This document shows, piece after piece, positions 53,910-64,000 of a stretch of 64,000 nt of DNA. Position 1 is the stretch's first letter. Every line of letters starts with the position of its first letter. The stretch is from Linderina pennispora. Taxonomy: Eukaryota; Kickxellomycota; Kickxellomycetes; Kickxellales; Kickxellaceae. Position numbers and translations under genes: made by a program. The stretch lies in NCBI RefSeq assembly GCF_002104995.1, contig NW_024468256.1, forward strand, positions 144,001 to 208,000, in the 5' to 3' direction. Below the pieces are notes generated by a model. The model was not told where the DNA came from, searched no databases, and saw only the letters and a program-made list of their open reading frames with translations.

Positions 53910-55163
53910 ATGCACCAGTACAGCACGGAGAGCGAATTATTCAAAGGGACGCCAAAATTCACCCGTGTCGAGCCTAAGGGAAAGCGGCCAAGCAAGCCCG
54001 ACTCTGTCCATGCCGCACGGAACGAATGGGGGTCGACTGGGCGTGTTGAGTTGAATTCGACAAATTTGCGGCGACTGGCTACGATGGGTGTGCTGGCAGT
54101 TGCTGGGCTGGGGCTTGTCGGCGTGGCCACATACTACGGTAGCACATACTACTATCTGTGCTCTCGCTGGCCGGTGCCCGCCGAGATTTCCGATTCGAAT
54201 ACGAGGAATCTGCTTTATCTGGCTACATACTATGAGCAGCTGGCACCCGATTACGATAAGGCACTGCAGGCGCTGGAAAAGGCGCTGGAGCTTATCAAGA
54301 AGCACGGCAAGCTGCCCATGGTCTCGCCGACTGTAGTTGAGCTCAAAATCCGTATAGCCGAGTGCCTTGTCAAGCTGGGCGAGTCTGGAAAGGTTCCAGA
54401 GCTGATGGCTCCGGTGCAGGAGTACCTGAGTTGCACCGCCAGCGATCCTAGCGACAAGGATCCAATTAGCACCTGCATGTTGATGTACCGCGTGTCGGTG
54501 GCAATTGGTGATGCCAATATGGAGTCAGGAGTGTTCAGTGGTGCTAGGAAATCCTATGGCTTAGGACTTGCGGCAGTGAAGGATATGAAAAAGCTGCTAT
54601 CTCAGCAGTTCAAGGGCGAGTATCTGGACAGCTATACAACGCTCGATCAGATCAACCTGAAGGAGGCAGAGCTCAGCATGCGGTTGGGAGAGGCATTCCA
54701 CCGCGGCGGCGATATTGATACTGCGGAGACGCTATTCAAAGGAACACTGTACGCAACCAAACAGCATTATGCGCAGCTGGACCTGACGCCGCGCGTTGTG
54801 GTCGATATGCGCACATTTGTCGACGGCTGGGTGTGCTTGGATTCAAAAGGCTATGCTGGCTCTTCGCACGCATCGAGGCGGATCGCGGTAGTTTCGACAA
54901 GGCCGTGGAGTGGATTGGAGCCAGCACGCGAACTCGCCAAGTCCCAAGACAAGGCCAAGCAGGCGCCATGCGTTGCATGCTACTCGCAGGTGCTGGCGCA
55001 GCTGGGGCAGATAGCCGAGAGGCAGGGGGATCAGACTAAGGCGCTGCGTCGATTCAGAGAAGCGTACGAGCATGCACGGCTGAACTTTGCCGGCGATTTG
55101 GACAGGATATGCTGCAGAGGTAGAGCGGCTGTCAGCGTAGCGTTTTACAGAATTGTTTATTAA
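53910..55163 (+). CDS. Membrane-anchored TPR protein, possibly Mgr3-like
   Basis: About 415 residues. The N-terminal 60 residues are basic and polar, followed by one TM segment (LATMGVLAVAGLGLVGVATYY), then TPR helices: NLLYLATYYEQLAPDYDKAL, LKIRIAECLVKLGESGKV, SMRLGEAFHRGGDIDTAETL, ARIEADRGSFDKAVEWI, LAQLGQIAERQGDQTKAL. A basic N-terminus, one TM and soluble TPRs resemble Mgr3, adaptor of the mitochondrial i-AAA protease, but I have no specific motif for it. Two one-base shifts near 54850 and 54930 cancel; the out-of-frame stretch contains an obvious TPR helix, so they look like errors. Confidence 0.7.
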   Translation: MHQYSTESELFKGTPKFTRVEPKGKRPSKPDSVHAARNEWGSTGRVELNSTNLRRLATMGVLAVAGLGLVGVATYYGSTYYYLCSRWPVPAEISDSNTRNLLYLATYYEQLAPDYDKALQALEKALELIKKHGKLPMVSPTVVELKIRIAECLVKLGESGKVPELMAPVQEYLSCTASDPSDKDPISTCMLMYRVSVAIGDANMESGVFSGARKSYGLGLAAVKDMKKLLSQQFKGEYLDSYTTLDQINLKEAELSMRLGEAFHRGGDIDTAETLFKGTLYATKQHYAQLDLTPRVVVDMRTFVDGWVCLDSKGYAGSSHASRRIAVVSTRPWSGLEPARELAKSQDKAKQAPCVACYSQVLAQLGQIAERQGDQTKALRRFREAYEHARLNFAGDLDRICCRGRAAVSVAFYRIVY

Positions 55164-55179
55164 AAGAGACGAGCTAGTA

Positions 55180-56072
55180 TCACATATCAGCATGCGAGGA
55201 ACTTCTGACCCAGCTGACATGTTTGTGTGCGAGGTCTGCCACCTGCTCATCGCCATCGTAGATACGTACGATATTATTGGCAAAGCACAGTTCGGCTTGA
55301 ACGGTGGCTCTAGTGATCGGTGCCGCTGCTTCGAGAGACCAGCGGCGGTGGTGCCAAACCGATTCGTAGCCAGAGTACACGGATCGCTAGCAGTTTTGCA
55401 GTGGTGTCGCACTCGGTTTGGGCAATGTCCCGACGTGCATCCGAGCCAGGATCCCAAGGCTGCAGCAGCAATCTACGAGCAGGTGGAAGTAGTGATATGC
55501 GGCATAGTCTGCCGGGTGGTCGGCAGTCCACTGGAGCATGTTTTGAACCTCCAATCCGATCGAGTTCATTGATGCTATGCGTGCTAGAGATCTGCTGGTA
55601 CATCCACCACCGATATGCCCAGCAGTGGTAGTTCCGTGGATATCGTACACAGCACTCGCTGGTTATCTTGGTCTCCGCCTTCCACCGCACCTTAGCATCT
55701 GCATTTATGTCGCATCTCTCGATGATCCATCGCCGGTGGTGCCAAACAAGACTTGCCTTGCAATGGCGCTTGTACGTTACAAGTATGTCGAGAAATCGCA
55801 GCTCATCGTCATATACGATTTCGCCACTTTGGAGCAGTGTCTTTCGGCGGTTCCAGGCTGTGTGGTGGTCAGGGTTCAATGCAACAATACACCGTGTCAG
55901 CTTATCTAGATGGCTAGCATCGCTGGGTCCAGCAACCTACTTGGCTCCACGCTGCTTCCAATACCGGACACACTGCAATGAGGGGAATGCCGAGACATCC
56001 GCCGCCGATCACAAACGGGTAGTATTTGTCCTCTGCACTTCCAGGTGATATCGGAATCAGGTCGACAGCCAT
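55180..56072 (-). CDS. PTAR1: PTAR1-like protein prenyltransferase alpha-repeat protein
   Basis: Alpha-subunit repeats W-x-x-R: NPDHHTAWNRRK, ASLVWHHRRWIIER, YPRNYHCWAYRWWMY, GYESVWHHRRWSLEA. The N-terminus MAVDLIPISPGSA..YYPFVIGGGCLGIP parallels human PTAR1 (IGLIP...PIVLVE..LG), not FNTA. PTAR1 pairs with RabGGTB as geranylgeranyltransferase III, which prenylates Ykt6 and some FBXL proteins. Frame shifts of one base near 55925, 55640 and 55385 separate the parts; repeats continue across each. About 295 residues. Its stop is 17 bp from that of the convergent TPR gene. Confidence 0.83.
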
Positions 56073-56303
56073 GACCTGTGGGTCAAGCAATGCCTGGATC
56101 GAGACTGTCGATTAATTTATTCGCTGGAATGTCGAGGAGCGGATGTAGAATCGACCATGGGGTACAGATAGAGATAAAAAGAACAGAACTGAAAGAAATG
56201 AGGGCGCGGCAGCAATGGCTTGGTAAAAGTAAAAGCTCAAGGCCGCAATAAGAGTAGGAAATGTGAACATAAACGCCAGTGGTGTGATATGGGGGGTGCA
56301 TGG

Positions 56304-58422
56304 TCAATAGATCTGGCCCTTGATGTCAACCTTTTCGAATTTTTGCATGGAGGCATTGGCGATCGGGAGGGCTGCTTTGCCATCAATGGCCTTTTCGCCA
56401 TCGGTAGTATCTACGATAGGGATGCTGTGCTCGACCAGGAACTTTAGGCATTTTCTCGTGCTGCTGAAGGCCAGTTCGTGAGTGACAAACGAAACCCTGA
56501 TTGTAGGCCGGTATGCCTTGCACATGGTGCGCAGTGCGGCGCATCTCTCACGGTCTGCAAAGTGGTCCATAAGGAATACGCCCATGTTGGGTGCAATCTG
56601 GTACAGCTCAAAGAAGCGGTGGTAGTTGCCAGGAGGCCCAGGCTGCACGCACCCGCAGGGCATGGTCGACCTCAGAGCTGAACCTCTCCTTCTCCGTCAT
56701 CGTCGCCAATGCTTCGTTGAGCGCCGACTTGTTCCGCGTGTACACGTAGTAGAGAATCCTATAAGCAAGAAATTCCAGGGCGTGGCCGGGCTGGCCCTGG
56801 CTGTACAGCTGCTTGAGCTGTGTCTGGCACTGATTGTACTCACCCAGGTCTTTGGTCTCGAGTGCAATGCGTGCATGCATCTCGTAGACCTCGACCGTAA
56901 ACTCGTTCGCGATGTGCTGCACCGTCAGATCCTGTCCGCATCGATTTGAAACTGGTCGCAAATGTACGTATAGTTGCTCTCCTCCTTCCACTTCTTCATC
57001 AGCAGCTTCAGTGTCTGCCGCAGTACCGATAGTGGACGCACCTTTGATGGGTCTGGGTCAGGATGTCAGTCTGAAAAAGTTCTTCTCCAGCGACATACAC
57101 GTTCCAACAATAGCGCCTGAACTGCTGGCCTCATCTCCAGGGGTGTGGGCATGCAGCGTACTGCCATCTGTGTTGTCGTCCGGATGTGCTGCTGCCGCTT
57201 CTTGCTGGAACCGTCTCAGCCGCTCCCTTTTCTTCTCTTCTGAATCATACGAGCTATTTGATACCTCAGCAAGCCCAACAAGCGACAGGGGCTGCTTTGG
57301 ATGGGGTTGGTGTGTGTTGGTGTTGCTGCTGCTGTGGCTTGCGTGTGAGTGGATGGGGTCTATCGCAAGCCTTGGGGAGTGCACGGCTGTCCCAGTCGAT
57401 GTCATTCAGCTTCTTGTTGTTCATAGCTGACGTAACAATCTGCGTCAGCTGGGATTCTAGCTTGCGTCTCGCTTTCTCCGAGCACGCGTCATACGAGCGC
57501 TTGACAAATTTTCTCAGCGGTTCTGGCCACATGGGGTCTGACATAGTGGGGCTGATTACTACCTTATGTGCGTGCTTGCCAAACATCGGGTCGTGGCGGC
57601 CCTGCTTCGACTTCTTGCTAACCTTGACCGCGGTGTACAAAGGCTGCTTGTCTGCATGGCCATTTTGGTACAGTGAAATGCCTGATACTCCCTGAGTCAT
57701 GTCTCTTGTGAGCGATGGCGATCTTGCCCGCGTGATATGCAGATTGGTGGGCTTTTTCGCGTAAGCATATTGTTGAGGGGGGCGGGCAGTGGACCAGGGA
57801 AGGAGGGACAAGGGCCTGCCGAGAATACTGGCTGTCAGTGCTGGCCTGAGCCGTGGGCAGTGGCGGCGGCGGGCGCTGGGAGTTGGGCAGATACGAAGGT
57901 TGCTGATACTGGCCATTTTGCGCGGAATAAGAATATGCGGTGCTGTCAGATGCTGGGGCATACGCGTGTTGATTATTGAGTGGTGAGGTAGGTGAGGCAG
58001 GGGGCATGGCATATTGGTGCGGCTGTTGTTGCTGTTGTTGCTGCTGCTGGGGTGTTCCATACGTTTGGTAGTACCATTGGGTGTAAGCAGCATACTGCTC
58101 TGACGTGTAGTTTGTCGGTGGTGCTGCTGCAGTGGCGGTTGCAGCTGAAGCAAGTTGGGCATGGTTCTGCTGCTGTTGCTGCTGCTTCTGGTTTTGGATA
58201 TGATGACTCCATGTACTGGTAGTACTGCGCCCAGTTCTGAGTGTCGTTGGCTACATTGGCCTGACTTCCATTCTGCGTCTGATCCCACCTACACAATTTA
58301 CAATTCTTTGAGCAGACTCGTTTGCATAAATAGCTAGGCCCAGGCGCGATAGCAGGACGTTAATATCTGATGACTCACCAGCTGGTGCCGTTGTCGCCAT
58401 TTGCAGGATTGCCGTTGCTCAT
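56304..58422 (-). CDS. THP3: SAC3/GANP-domain protein, Thp3/LENG8-like
   Basis: Starts MSNGNPANGDNGTSW at 58422; a first intron (GTGAGT..TGTGTAG, about 58289-58372) joins it to DQTQNGSQANVANDTQNW. The N-terminal third is Gln/Tyr/Pro/Ser low complexity. Then PMWPEPLRKFVKRSYDACS, and the SAC3 domain QDLTVQHIANEFTVEVYEMH, GEYNQCQTQLKQLYSQG, FLAYRILYYVYTRNKSALNE, GVFLMDHFADRERCAALRTM. QDLTVQHI..EFTVEVYE.HARIALE..DLGEYNQCQ is specific for Thp3/LENG8, a nuclear mRNA-processing factor that pairs with the PCI protein Csn12. Several single-base shifts (about 57410, 57010, 56660) interrupt the frame. About 680 residues. Confidence 0.88.
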
Positions 58423-60026
58423 TGTTTGCGAAGGATTGCTAGCTCTGTTTAAAAAGTATGGAAAAAGTTTGCATCAAGGGAAACAAAGGAGCACAGCCAA
58501 GCAAAGCAAGAAAAATTTTGGATGTCTACAGAACATGCTCGCAATCGGTGATTGGCTGCACGTGCGGGTCACTGTTGATTGGAGGCTCTTTGAGCTTGAG
58601 GGTTCCAGGTCGCCGCAAAGGAGTTCTGACGATTCTGGTGTCCAGATGTGCACCCACCGACAGCACCAGCCGGGCGGCCAAAGGTGTGCTGCACCTCGTC
58701 TATCATCCGAGGTCTGTGCCACTGTCTCTGTCAGATCCCTGCCGCGTGACCACGGTACATGGTGCTGACAAAGAAAGTAAAGTGTGCTTGCTCTATCAGA
58801 AATCATCGACATCTGCCAATGCTGGCATCGCCAGCAGGAGCAATTCCCCTCGGAAAATCTGAAGAATTGACTTGTCCAAATTCGTCTGCACATAAGACGA
58901 GGCAGCATGCAAGCCGTAGGTGCATAGCCGAGCTGGACACCTTTTTCTCATCGCTTGGTAAGGGATGCAGAATAGTGCTGAGAAAGATAAACATGTACAC
59001 AGCCGGATGTGTGCAAGGACAATGGAGGACTGGTCAAGAGCCAATTTGCTCTGCAGCTGCCATCAGCCGGGCTTGCATTGGGCAAGAGATTTTCTACAGA
59101 CATGCTCGCTCACTCCCACACACAGGCATACCTGTGTATCTGCTGTCGCTGTGAGGAGCTTCGGACTAGGCCGGATGCTGTGTGGCCAGTGGGAACTCCG
59201 CTTGCCTCCGGCTGAAAGTCACTGTGGGGAGAGGATTGCGGGTATATAATGTCGCCGACACCTGCACTGCCAAAAGTCATTAATTTCATACTCCGCCCTG
59301 CCTGTTTGGGGTGGGGGCGGCGCATACTCAGCAGGACAGATGCTCAGCATTGGCTTATCCACTGCTTCCAAAACATGCTGGCCATTGCATATTGCCAAGC
59401 AAGAGTGTTCGCCCTTTTCACTAGCGGGATATCGAGCGTAAAACAAAAATAAGGAAACGGGGCGGGCGATCCCCAGCTCTTCATATCCTTAGAATCGGCG
59501 TTGCAGGTCTGCATGTTCAGGCAGCGGTGATCGCCAATTCCTAGCGGCCATCCGGGAGTGAACAAAACCCCAAGCGATTTTGTTGATTGTCAGAAAGGCA
59601 CTACGACACCACAAACGCAGCAATTTGTTCATGTTGCAAGAAGCTGGCCCGCACCGCAGATAATGCACCTCTTTTCTACTCTTCACTCTCCCGGCTGACC
59701 TTTCATTCTCTATTTGGAGCCTTTCGCCTCACAAACCGTCCCGGCTTGCCATTTCTTTCTCGAGAGGGGCGGCGGAAAAAACGCAGACGCAAGGGCGTCA
59801 AAATTTTACATAAATTGAAACTCATGCTGGCAGCCTTGCCACCTCCCTATCCACATTCCTCCTTTTGTCGGGTGTAGCCACACTTATTGATTCGCAGCTT
59901 CGCGCTTCCTCTTTTTACTACCTTGGGCTCTCTTTTTATTACTTCGCCAGGCAGGGACCTTTTCTTTCTCCTTGCATCTCCCCTCCGTTTCGCCGTAGCG
60001 CCTGTCCCCTTCGCCTCTTTTCCATC
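58423..60026. other. Intergenic region upstream of paraoxonase B
   Basis: 1.6 kb without a supported gene. A TATATAAT at 59241 precedes a 33-codon ORF (59341, MLSIGLSTASKTC..KQECSPF) that recalls the peptide family only slightly. The last 300 bp are C/T-rich leader. Confidence 0.4.
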
Positions 60027-61704
60027 ATGCTTTTGCAACTGTACAAGAGCAAGGCATTTGTCAACTGCGTCGTCCTGCTTGGCATCATTGTTTACATGTA
60101 CAAGACATATACGCGGCGTGCTGAGGTGTTTGGCATTGGGACCACCCACGAGAGCGCCAATACCACTAATTGCTACCAATTCGGCCAAGGTAAGACTGAT
60201 GAATCTACATGCCATTGTTGGTTGTCTTGTGCTGCCACACATATCAGCTACGTTCGTGTCTGTTTCCCATCATCGTCATTACTGACCAAGCCTTTCCCTA
60301 TACTGCTAGACCTGGACATGGTGCAGGGCTGTGAGGATATCCACGTTGACCCGCGCTCCGGCCTCGCCTATCTAGCGTGTGGCAACATCAAGGCGCGCAC
60401 GCGCTGGATCCTTCCTGGAACGCCATACAATACTGACTTTGAGCAGTACAAAGACCACGTCGTCGTTATCGACGAGCAGGTAGAGTAACTCTAGGCTAAA
60501 TGTGCAAAATAGAGTTTGGCCGTTGTTTGCGTTCAAACCACTCCTAACTTTATTTCTTGCTGATAATCCGCGCCTGCTGGCACACAATCCACACTACTTA
60601 CTCAACACAATTCCAACCGTGTCCCTCAATTCTGTGCATTGTAGAACAACATTCGCGCACTCGATGTCCTCGAGCGCACGCAGTCAGGCGCACTAGTCCC
60701 ATTCACACAGGACCTGCGTTTGCATGGCTTCGATATCTTCTTTGATGACCTGGAGCCTGGCCTGCTGACATTTATGTTTGTCAATCACCAGCGCACAGGC
60801 AATGCCATCTCCATCTTCTCGCACCGCCTTGGAACCATCCAGCTGGTGCATGAGGAGACTGTTTCATCGCCACTGTTGCCGTCGCCAAACGACGTGGTGG
60901 CCATGTCCCACACTACCTTTTACGCAACAAACGATGTCCGCCATACCAAGGGCGGCAGATTGCGCAGTGTCGAAGAGTTCTTCGGCATGCCTTGGGGCCA
61001 CCTCGTCTACCGCGGCCCCGAGGGCATGTTTTCGATTGCCGCCGAGTCCTTGTCGTACCCAAACGGCATCACAAAGAGTGCTGACGGCTCACTCATCTAC
61101 GTTGCATGCTCAAGCGAACCCGGTGTCAGGACATTCAGGCCAAACCCAGACGGTTCGCTCGAGTATCTAGGCGGAATCGTGTTCAAAGGGCTGATTCCAG
61201 ACAACCTCTTTGTCGATGCTCCCACTGGCCACATCTACGTAGCAGGTAAGCACAATACAAATGGCAGAATCGACCCGGGTCTACGCTGTTCGCGGCCTAT
61301 TTTCCCTGGATAGGCCAGAACATGCATTTGGCCAAGAGCGCGGAGAGATCCTCAGTCTGGCCTGACTGTGTACTGCTCGTTGGTTTTTCCTTACCTTTGC
61401 TGAAGGATTTGTACAAAACATGCTATTTATTGTAGGGTACCTGAACACGATGGAGATGTTCCGATACAACCGCGAGTCTATCCATGGCACCACCGCACGC
61501 CCTGCGGCTGGTATATACCGTCTCAAGGTTCGTAATGATCCACGCCAGGGCTTCATATGCGAGAATGTGATGGTCGACGGTGGTGACTTGCTACCAACCA
61601 CGACAGTCTCTGCTGTGCAGCGTCGCGGCGGAGTCACCCGAATACTTCTGGGGTCAGTCATGTCCAAAGGCCTTGCCATCTGCGACCACGGGCGCAATCT
61701 GTAA
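60027..61704 (+). CDS. Paraoxonase/arylesterase-family protein B
   Basis: Intact. Exons 60027-60189, 60310-60479, 60645-61245, 61436-61704; introns of 120, 165 and 190 nt, all GT-AG. About 400 residues. N-terminal membrane anchor (FVNCVVLLGIIVYMY). Propeller with PON1 landmarks: GCEDIHVDP and NDVVAMS (Ca ligands), LHGFDIFF and FVNHQ (His115/His134 equivalents), YPNGIT, IPDNLFVDAPTG (Asp-Asn ligand pair). PONs are Ca-dependent lactonases/arylesterases; the anchor suggests an ER or plasma membrane position. The first intron is in the same place and of the same length (120 nt) as in paralog A, showing common descent. Convergent with the ROD-like gene. Confidence 0.93.
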
Positions 61705-61815
61705 TCAATATTCCACTTTTCCAGTTGCTTTTCTTTTTCATCTGTCCGTGTCTCGTCTAATAGTATATTCATATCCGCGTCTTCTTCATCCACTCATCCA
61801 CAAGCACGACACATG

Positions 61816-64000
61816 CTACTTGTGAGTAGCGAGGTAGATGTTGAGCTTGGTTGGCTCCGAAAACCTTTTGGCCAATATCTGAATCTCTGGTGGCACAATC
61901 CCCTCGCCAGCTGGAGACGTGTCTGGGTCTGGCTGGTTCTCCAAAGTGGCATTTTCGTCGCTGTCGGCATCCAAGTCTTCTGTCTTGGCTATATCTGGCT
62001 CAATACCGGCACTCGCTGCATCTATGACTATCGCATCAGCCGACCGAGAGTTGTAGTACTGGCACACAAGTTGCTGCGCCAGTCGTTGCTTGCCCCTATC
62101 CAGACAGGCTTGGACTGCTGCTACCAGTTTATCGTTGCGCATCCTGTTCTGTACGTAGGCGCGGACGGCACGACCCGCGGGCGGGCGCAGCAGTGCTTGC
62201 CCATGGAGACCACGAGCATCAATGACATCAAATATCAGTGTTAGTGCTCGCGACCGTGACCAGTCAACAAATAGCTGTGAATCTCCAGCTTTCGACGACA
62301 GGCCAGCAAATTCGAGAACGAGCAGAATATCCTCGTGTACCAGGGCAGGGCTACGGCTGCTGATATACCGCCGCAGGAGCTCTGCAGCATCGTTACCGCC
62401 CGGAAGTACCTCATATGAAACAAAAGCCAATTGCAGAGCTGCCGCATTGTCGCCAGAGCTCTCATCCAAGCACTGCAGCAGGGAATCCACAATGTTGCCT
62501 GTGCTGATATCAGGAAGGTAGAGCGAACGAATGCAGGCGCCGAGCACAAATATGGTGTCTTCGATCCAGCCTGGGGCCTGGCACTGAGCGATCTGCACTA
62601 GACTGCCTGACACCGCCTGGTTCCAGAACACTGGCAGTTCTGGGATCATAGAGAAATGCGTCATTCTGCTGATGATCTCCAGTGCACCTGTCACGTACCG
62701 GAACGCCTTTGCTGAAACCAGCTGTGTGAGAATTCGCACCAGCAGATCGCTGTCCTGGACATCAAAGTCCAAGCACAAGTTGCAGATGAGCTGCGCAACA
62801 CGGGAGTCCTCGTGGTAATCGACCCAAATCGACCGTGCCAGGGCTGCCTTCGAGCACTCGATAAAGTCTGCTGTCGACTGCGGGATTCCGACAAAGTCAA
62901 AGTCTGCCAGGTAGAGTAGGGCCAGGAAGTATCGCTTCACATGCTCGGGGCTTTGTAGCGCCGCAATATCGTTGTCGGAAGCCAGCGAGAGCACAATGTC
63001 CAACGCACGCGCACGGCACAGGCACGAAATACCGGTGGGGTTATTGTACGCGAATTTCAGAAGCAGCCTGACCATATCGGAAACACTATATGCACGCAGA
63101 ACATAGACAATGCAGCGTCTCAGCTGCGCTTCCCGCGATGACGGCATGCGCAGGGATGCCTGGTACCGCGTCGAGGGAAGCAGCAGGCTCTCCGTGCTGG
63201 GGTCAAGAACAATGGCTGTGCTCAGGTATGTGTCAAGCATCGTTTCCAGCAGCTTGTCCATCTCAAATCCGTAGATCTCAGCCAGCGTGCGCACAATCTC
63301 ATGCAGAACATGGCGCCCCTCGTGCTTCGGCTCACACATTGCAGAATCGCACTGGCCCTCATAGATAGCAGTCAAGGCGCGCAGCATAGCTTCGCTGCCC
63401 TGTGCATCTGTGAATAAGTGCAGGTACTGCTCCAGCCCGTGTTTACGCAGTGCGACCTCAACCGACGAATCCGTGTAGCTCTTTTGAAAGTGCGTGTATA
63501 TTGTCTCTGCCTTGACCAGGACCTCGCTGCGCTCTGGCTCGCTCATGCGCTTAGTGTACTGCGCCCACTTTGTCAGCAGCTTAATGCCCATCTTCAGTGC
63601 GGCAAGCCTATCGGGTCCACACGGCAGCTCATCAGCGAAATGCTTGAGTGTGCTGACCGCTGCTTCGGGGTCTTTGAAGCATCGTATCAGTGGCTGGATT
63701 GCATTAAAACGTGTTGGCGTCTTGCTCGTCACAACCGAGAATGCCATACCGCGTGTAAGTTCAGACGGACTATTGCGCTTCCACTGCTTTAGCATCGAAT
63801 CGATCAGGTTCATGTAAAAGTCGTCCTGGTTTAGGCCCAGTGGCTTGGCCAGTACCACCAGCAAATCAACTGTATCTGCACTGAGCTCTGGTAGCAACGC
63901 CGCCCACGGATTCGAGTTCACGATTGAGTGGAATGGCAGCCGCTTCGCTGCTAATGGATACTGGGCAAGGAGTGTCGACAGCGGCGGTGTCTGGCCAGTG
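61816..64000 (-). CDS. KNTC1: ROD/KNTC1-like kinetochore protein, C-terminal part (runs off window)
   Basis: At least 728 residues, open through the right edge, so the N-terminus is outside the window. All-helical. KRLPFHSIVNSNPWAALLP and the block RARALDIVLSLASDNDIAAL, EHVKRYFLALLYLADFDFVG, IPQSTADFIECSKAALARSI-W, LICNLCLDFDVQDSDLLVRI match the Rod C-terminal region (IPYT...F..SNKEALVRGLWK, LSLEYNI.D..LW). Rod, Zwilch and ZW10 form the RZZ complex that recruits Spindly-dynein and checkpoint proteins to kinetochores. The C-terminus is acidic (DADSDENATLENQPDPD). Rod is lost from budding and fission yeast. No indel is seen in 2.1 kb. Confidence 0.75.
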   Translation of the reverse strand, partial: TGQTPPLSTLLAQYPLAAKRLPFHSIVNSNPWAALLPELSADTVDLLVVLAKPLGLNQDDFYMNLIDSMLKQWKRNSPSELTRGMAFSVVTSKTPTRFNAIQPLIRCFKDPEAAVSTLKHFADELPCGPDRLAALKMGIKLLTKWAQYTKRMSEPERSEVLVKAETIYTHFQKSYTDSSVEVALRKHGLEQYLHLFTDAQGSEAMLRALTAIYEGQCDSAMCEPKHEGRHVLHEIVRTLAEIYGFEMDKLLETMLDTYLSTAIVLDPSTESLLLPSTRYQASLRMPSSREAQLRRCIVYVLRAYSVSDMVRLLLKFAYNNPTGISCLCRARALDIVLSLASDNDIAALQSPEHVKRYFLALLYLADFDFVGIPQSTADFIECSKAALARSIWVDYHEDSRVAQLICNLCLDFDVQDSDLLVRILTQLVSAKAFRYVTGALEIISRMTHFSMIPELPVFWNQAVSGSLVQIAQCQAPGWIEDTIFVLGACIRSLYLPDISTGNIVDSLLQCLDESSGDNAAALQLAFVSYEVLPGGNDAAELLRRYISSRSPALVHEDILLVLEFAGLSSKAGDSQLFVDWSRSRALTLIFDVIDARGLHGQALLRPPAGRAVRAYVQNRMRNDKLVAAVQACLDRGKQRLAQQLVCQYYNSRSADAIVIDAASAGIEPDIAKTEDLDADSDENATLENQPDPDTSPAGEGIVPPEIQILAKRFSEPTKLNIYLATHK

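Noticed and set aside
59341-59442. 33-codon ORF with KQECSPF behind TATATAAT
   Set aside because: Has E-C-S but no C-x-C or second core Cys; too little to count as a peptide family member.

Overview
The window looks like nuclear DNA of an early-diverging fungus, most likely Kickxellomycotina/Coemansia-like. This is an inference from gene content; no rRNA or other marker is present. Genes are compact, with mostly zero to three short GT-AG introns (about 47-190 nt, one of 329 nt). They include typical fungal genes (Gcn4-like bZIP, Bem1-type scaffold, Gep3-type GTPase, Zap1-like zinc-finger factor, Thp3-type SAC3 protein) next to genes that yeasts usually lack: a ROD/KNTC1-like kinetochore protein, PTAR1, carboxypeptidase Q, paraoxonases and a CHORD-CS protein.

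Layout. 0.6-3.5 kb: MAF1, an unrecognised gene and a possible Mediator tail subunit. 3.5-7.4 kb: gene-poor, with two tiny cysteine peptides, a tRNA-Asn and a small coiled-coil protein. 7.4-25.3 kb: dense housekeeping block (carboxypeptidase Q, two SVIP-like proteins, ERD2, Zap1-like factor, CMC2, ETFB, Trm4/NSUN2, Ypt6/Rab6, CHORD-CS, a cyclin, SEC5 and a mariner-derived gene). 25.3-29.9 kb: gene-poor island with three more cysteine peptides. 29.9-42.3 kb: Gep3-like GTPase, RPS26, a seven-TM protein, a cysteine-rich remnant, Gcn4-like bZIP with upstream ORFs and a telobox-Myb protein. 42.3-49.1 kb: a weaker cysteine peptide, Bem1-like scaffold and a small secreted protein. 49.1-64 kb: CCT2, Maf pyrophosphatase, two paraoxonase paralogs, a TPR protein, PTAR1, Thp3-like and a ROD-like gene running off the right edge.

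The most interesting signal is a dispersed family of 23-35 residue ORFs sharing R-E-C-[ST]-C-x-[LN]-C (at 4131, 5647, 26675, 28283, 29614; a looser one at 43622). Each is a separate plus-strand locus; several have a TATA box 100-140 bp upstream and an AATAAA 100-185 bp downstream. They resemble metallothionein building blocks and are too short for normal annotation. An R-E-C-S-C peptide also occurs in an upstream ORF of the Gcn4-like gene.

Many conserved genes carry single-base frame shifts without in-frame stops, so the assembly seems to contain indel errors; coordinates of such genes give the whole locus, not a clean frame.
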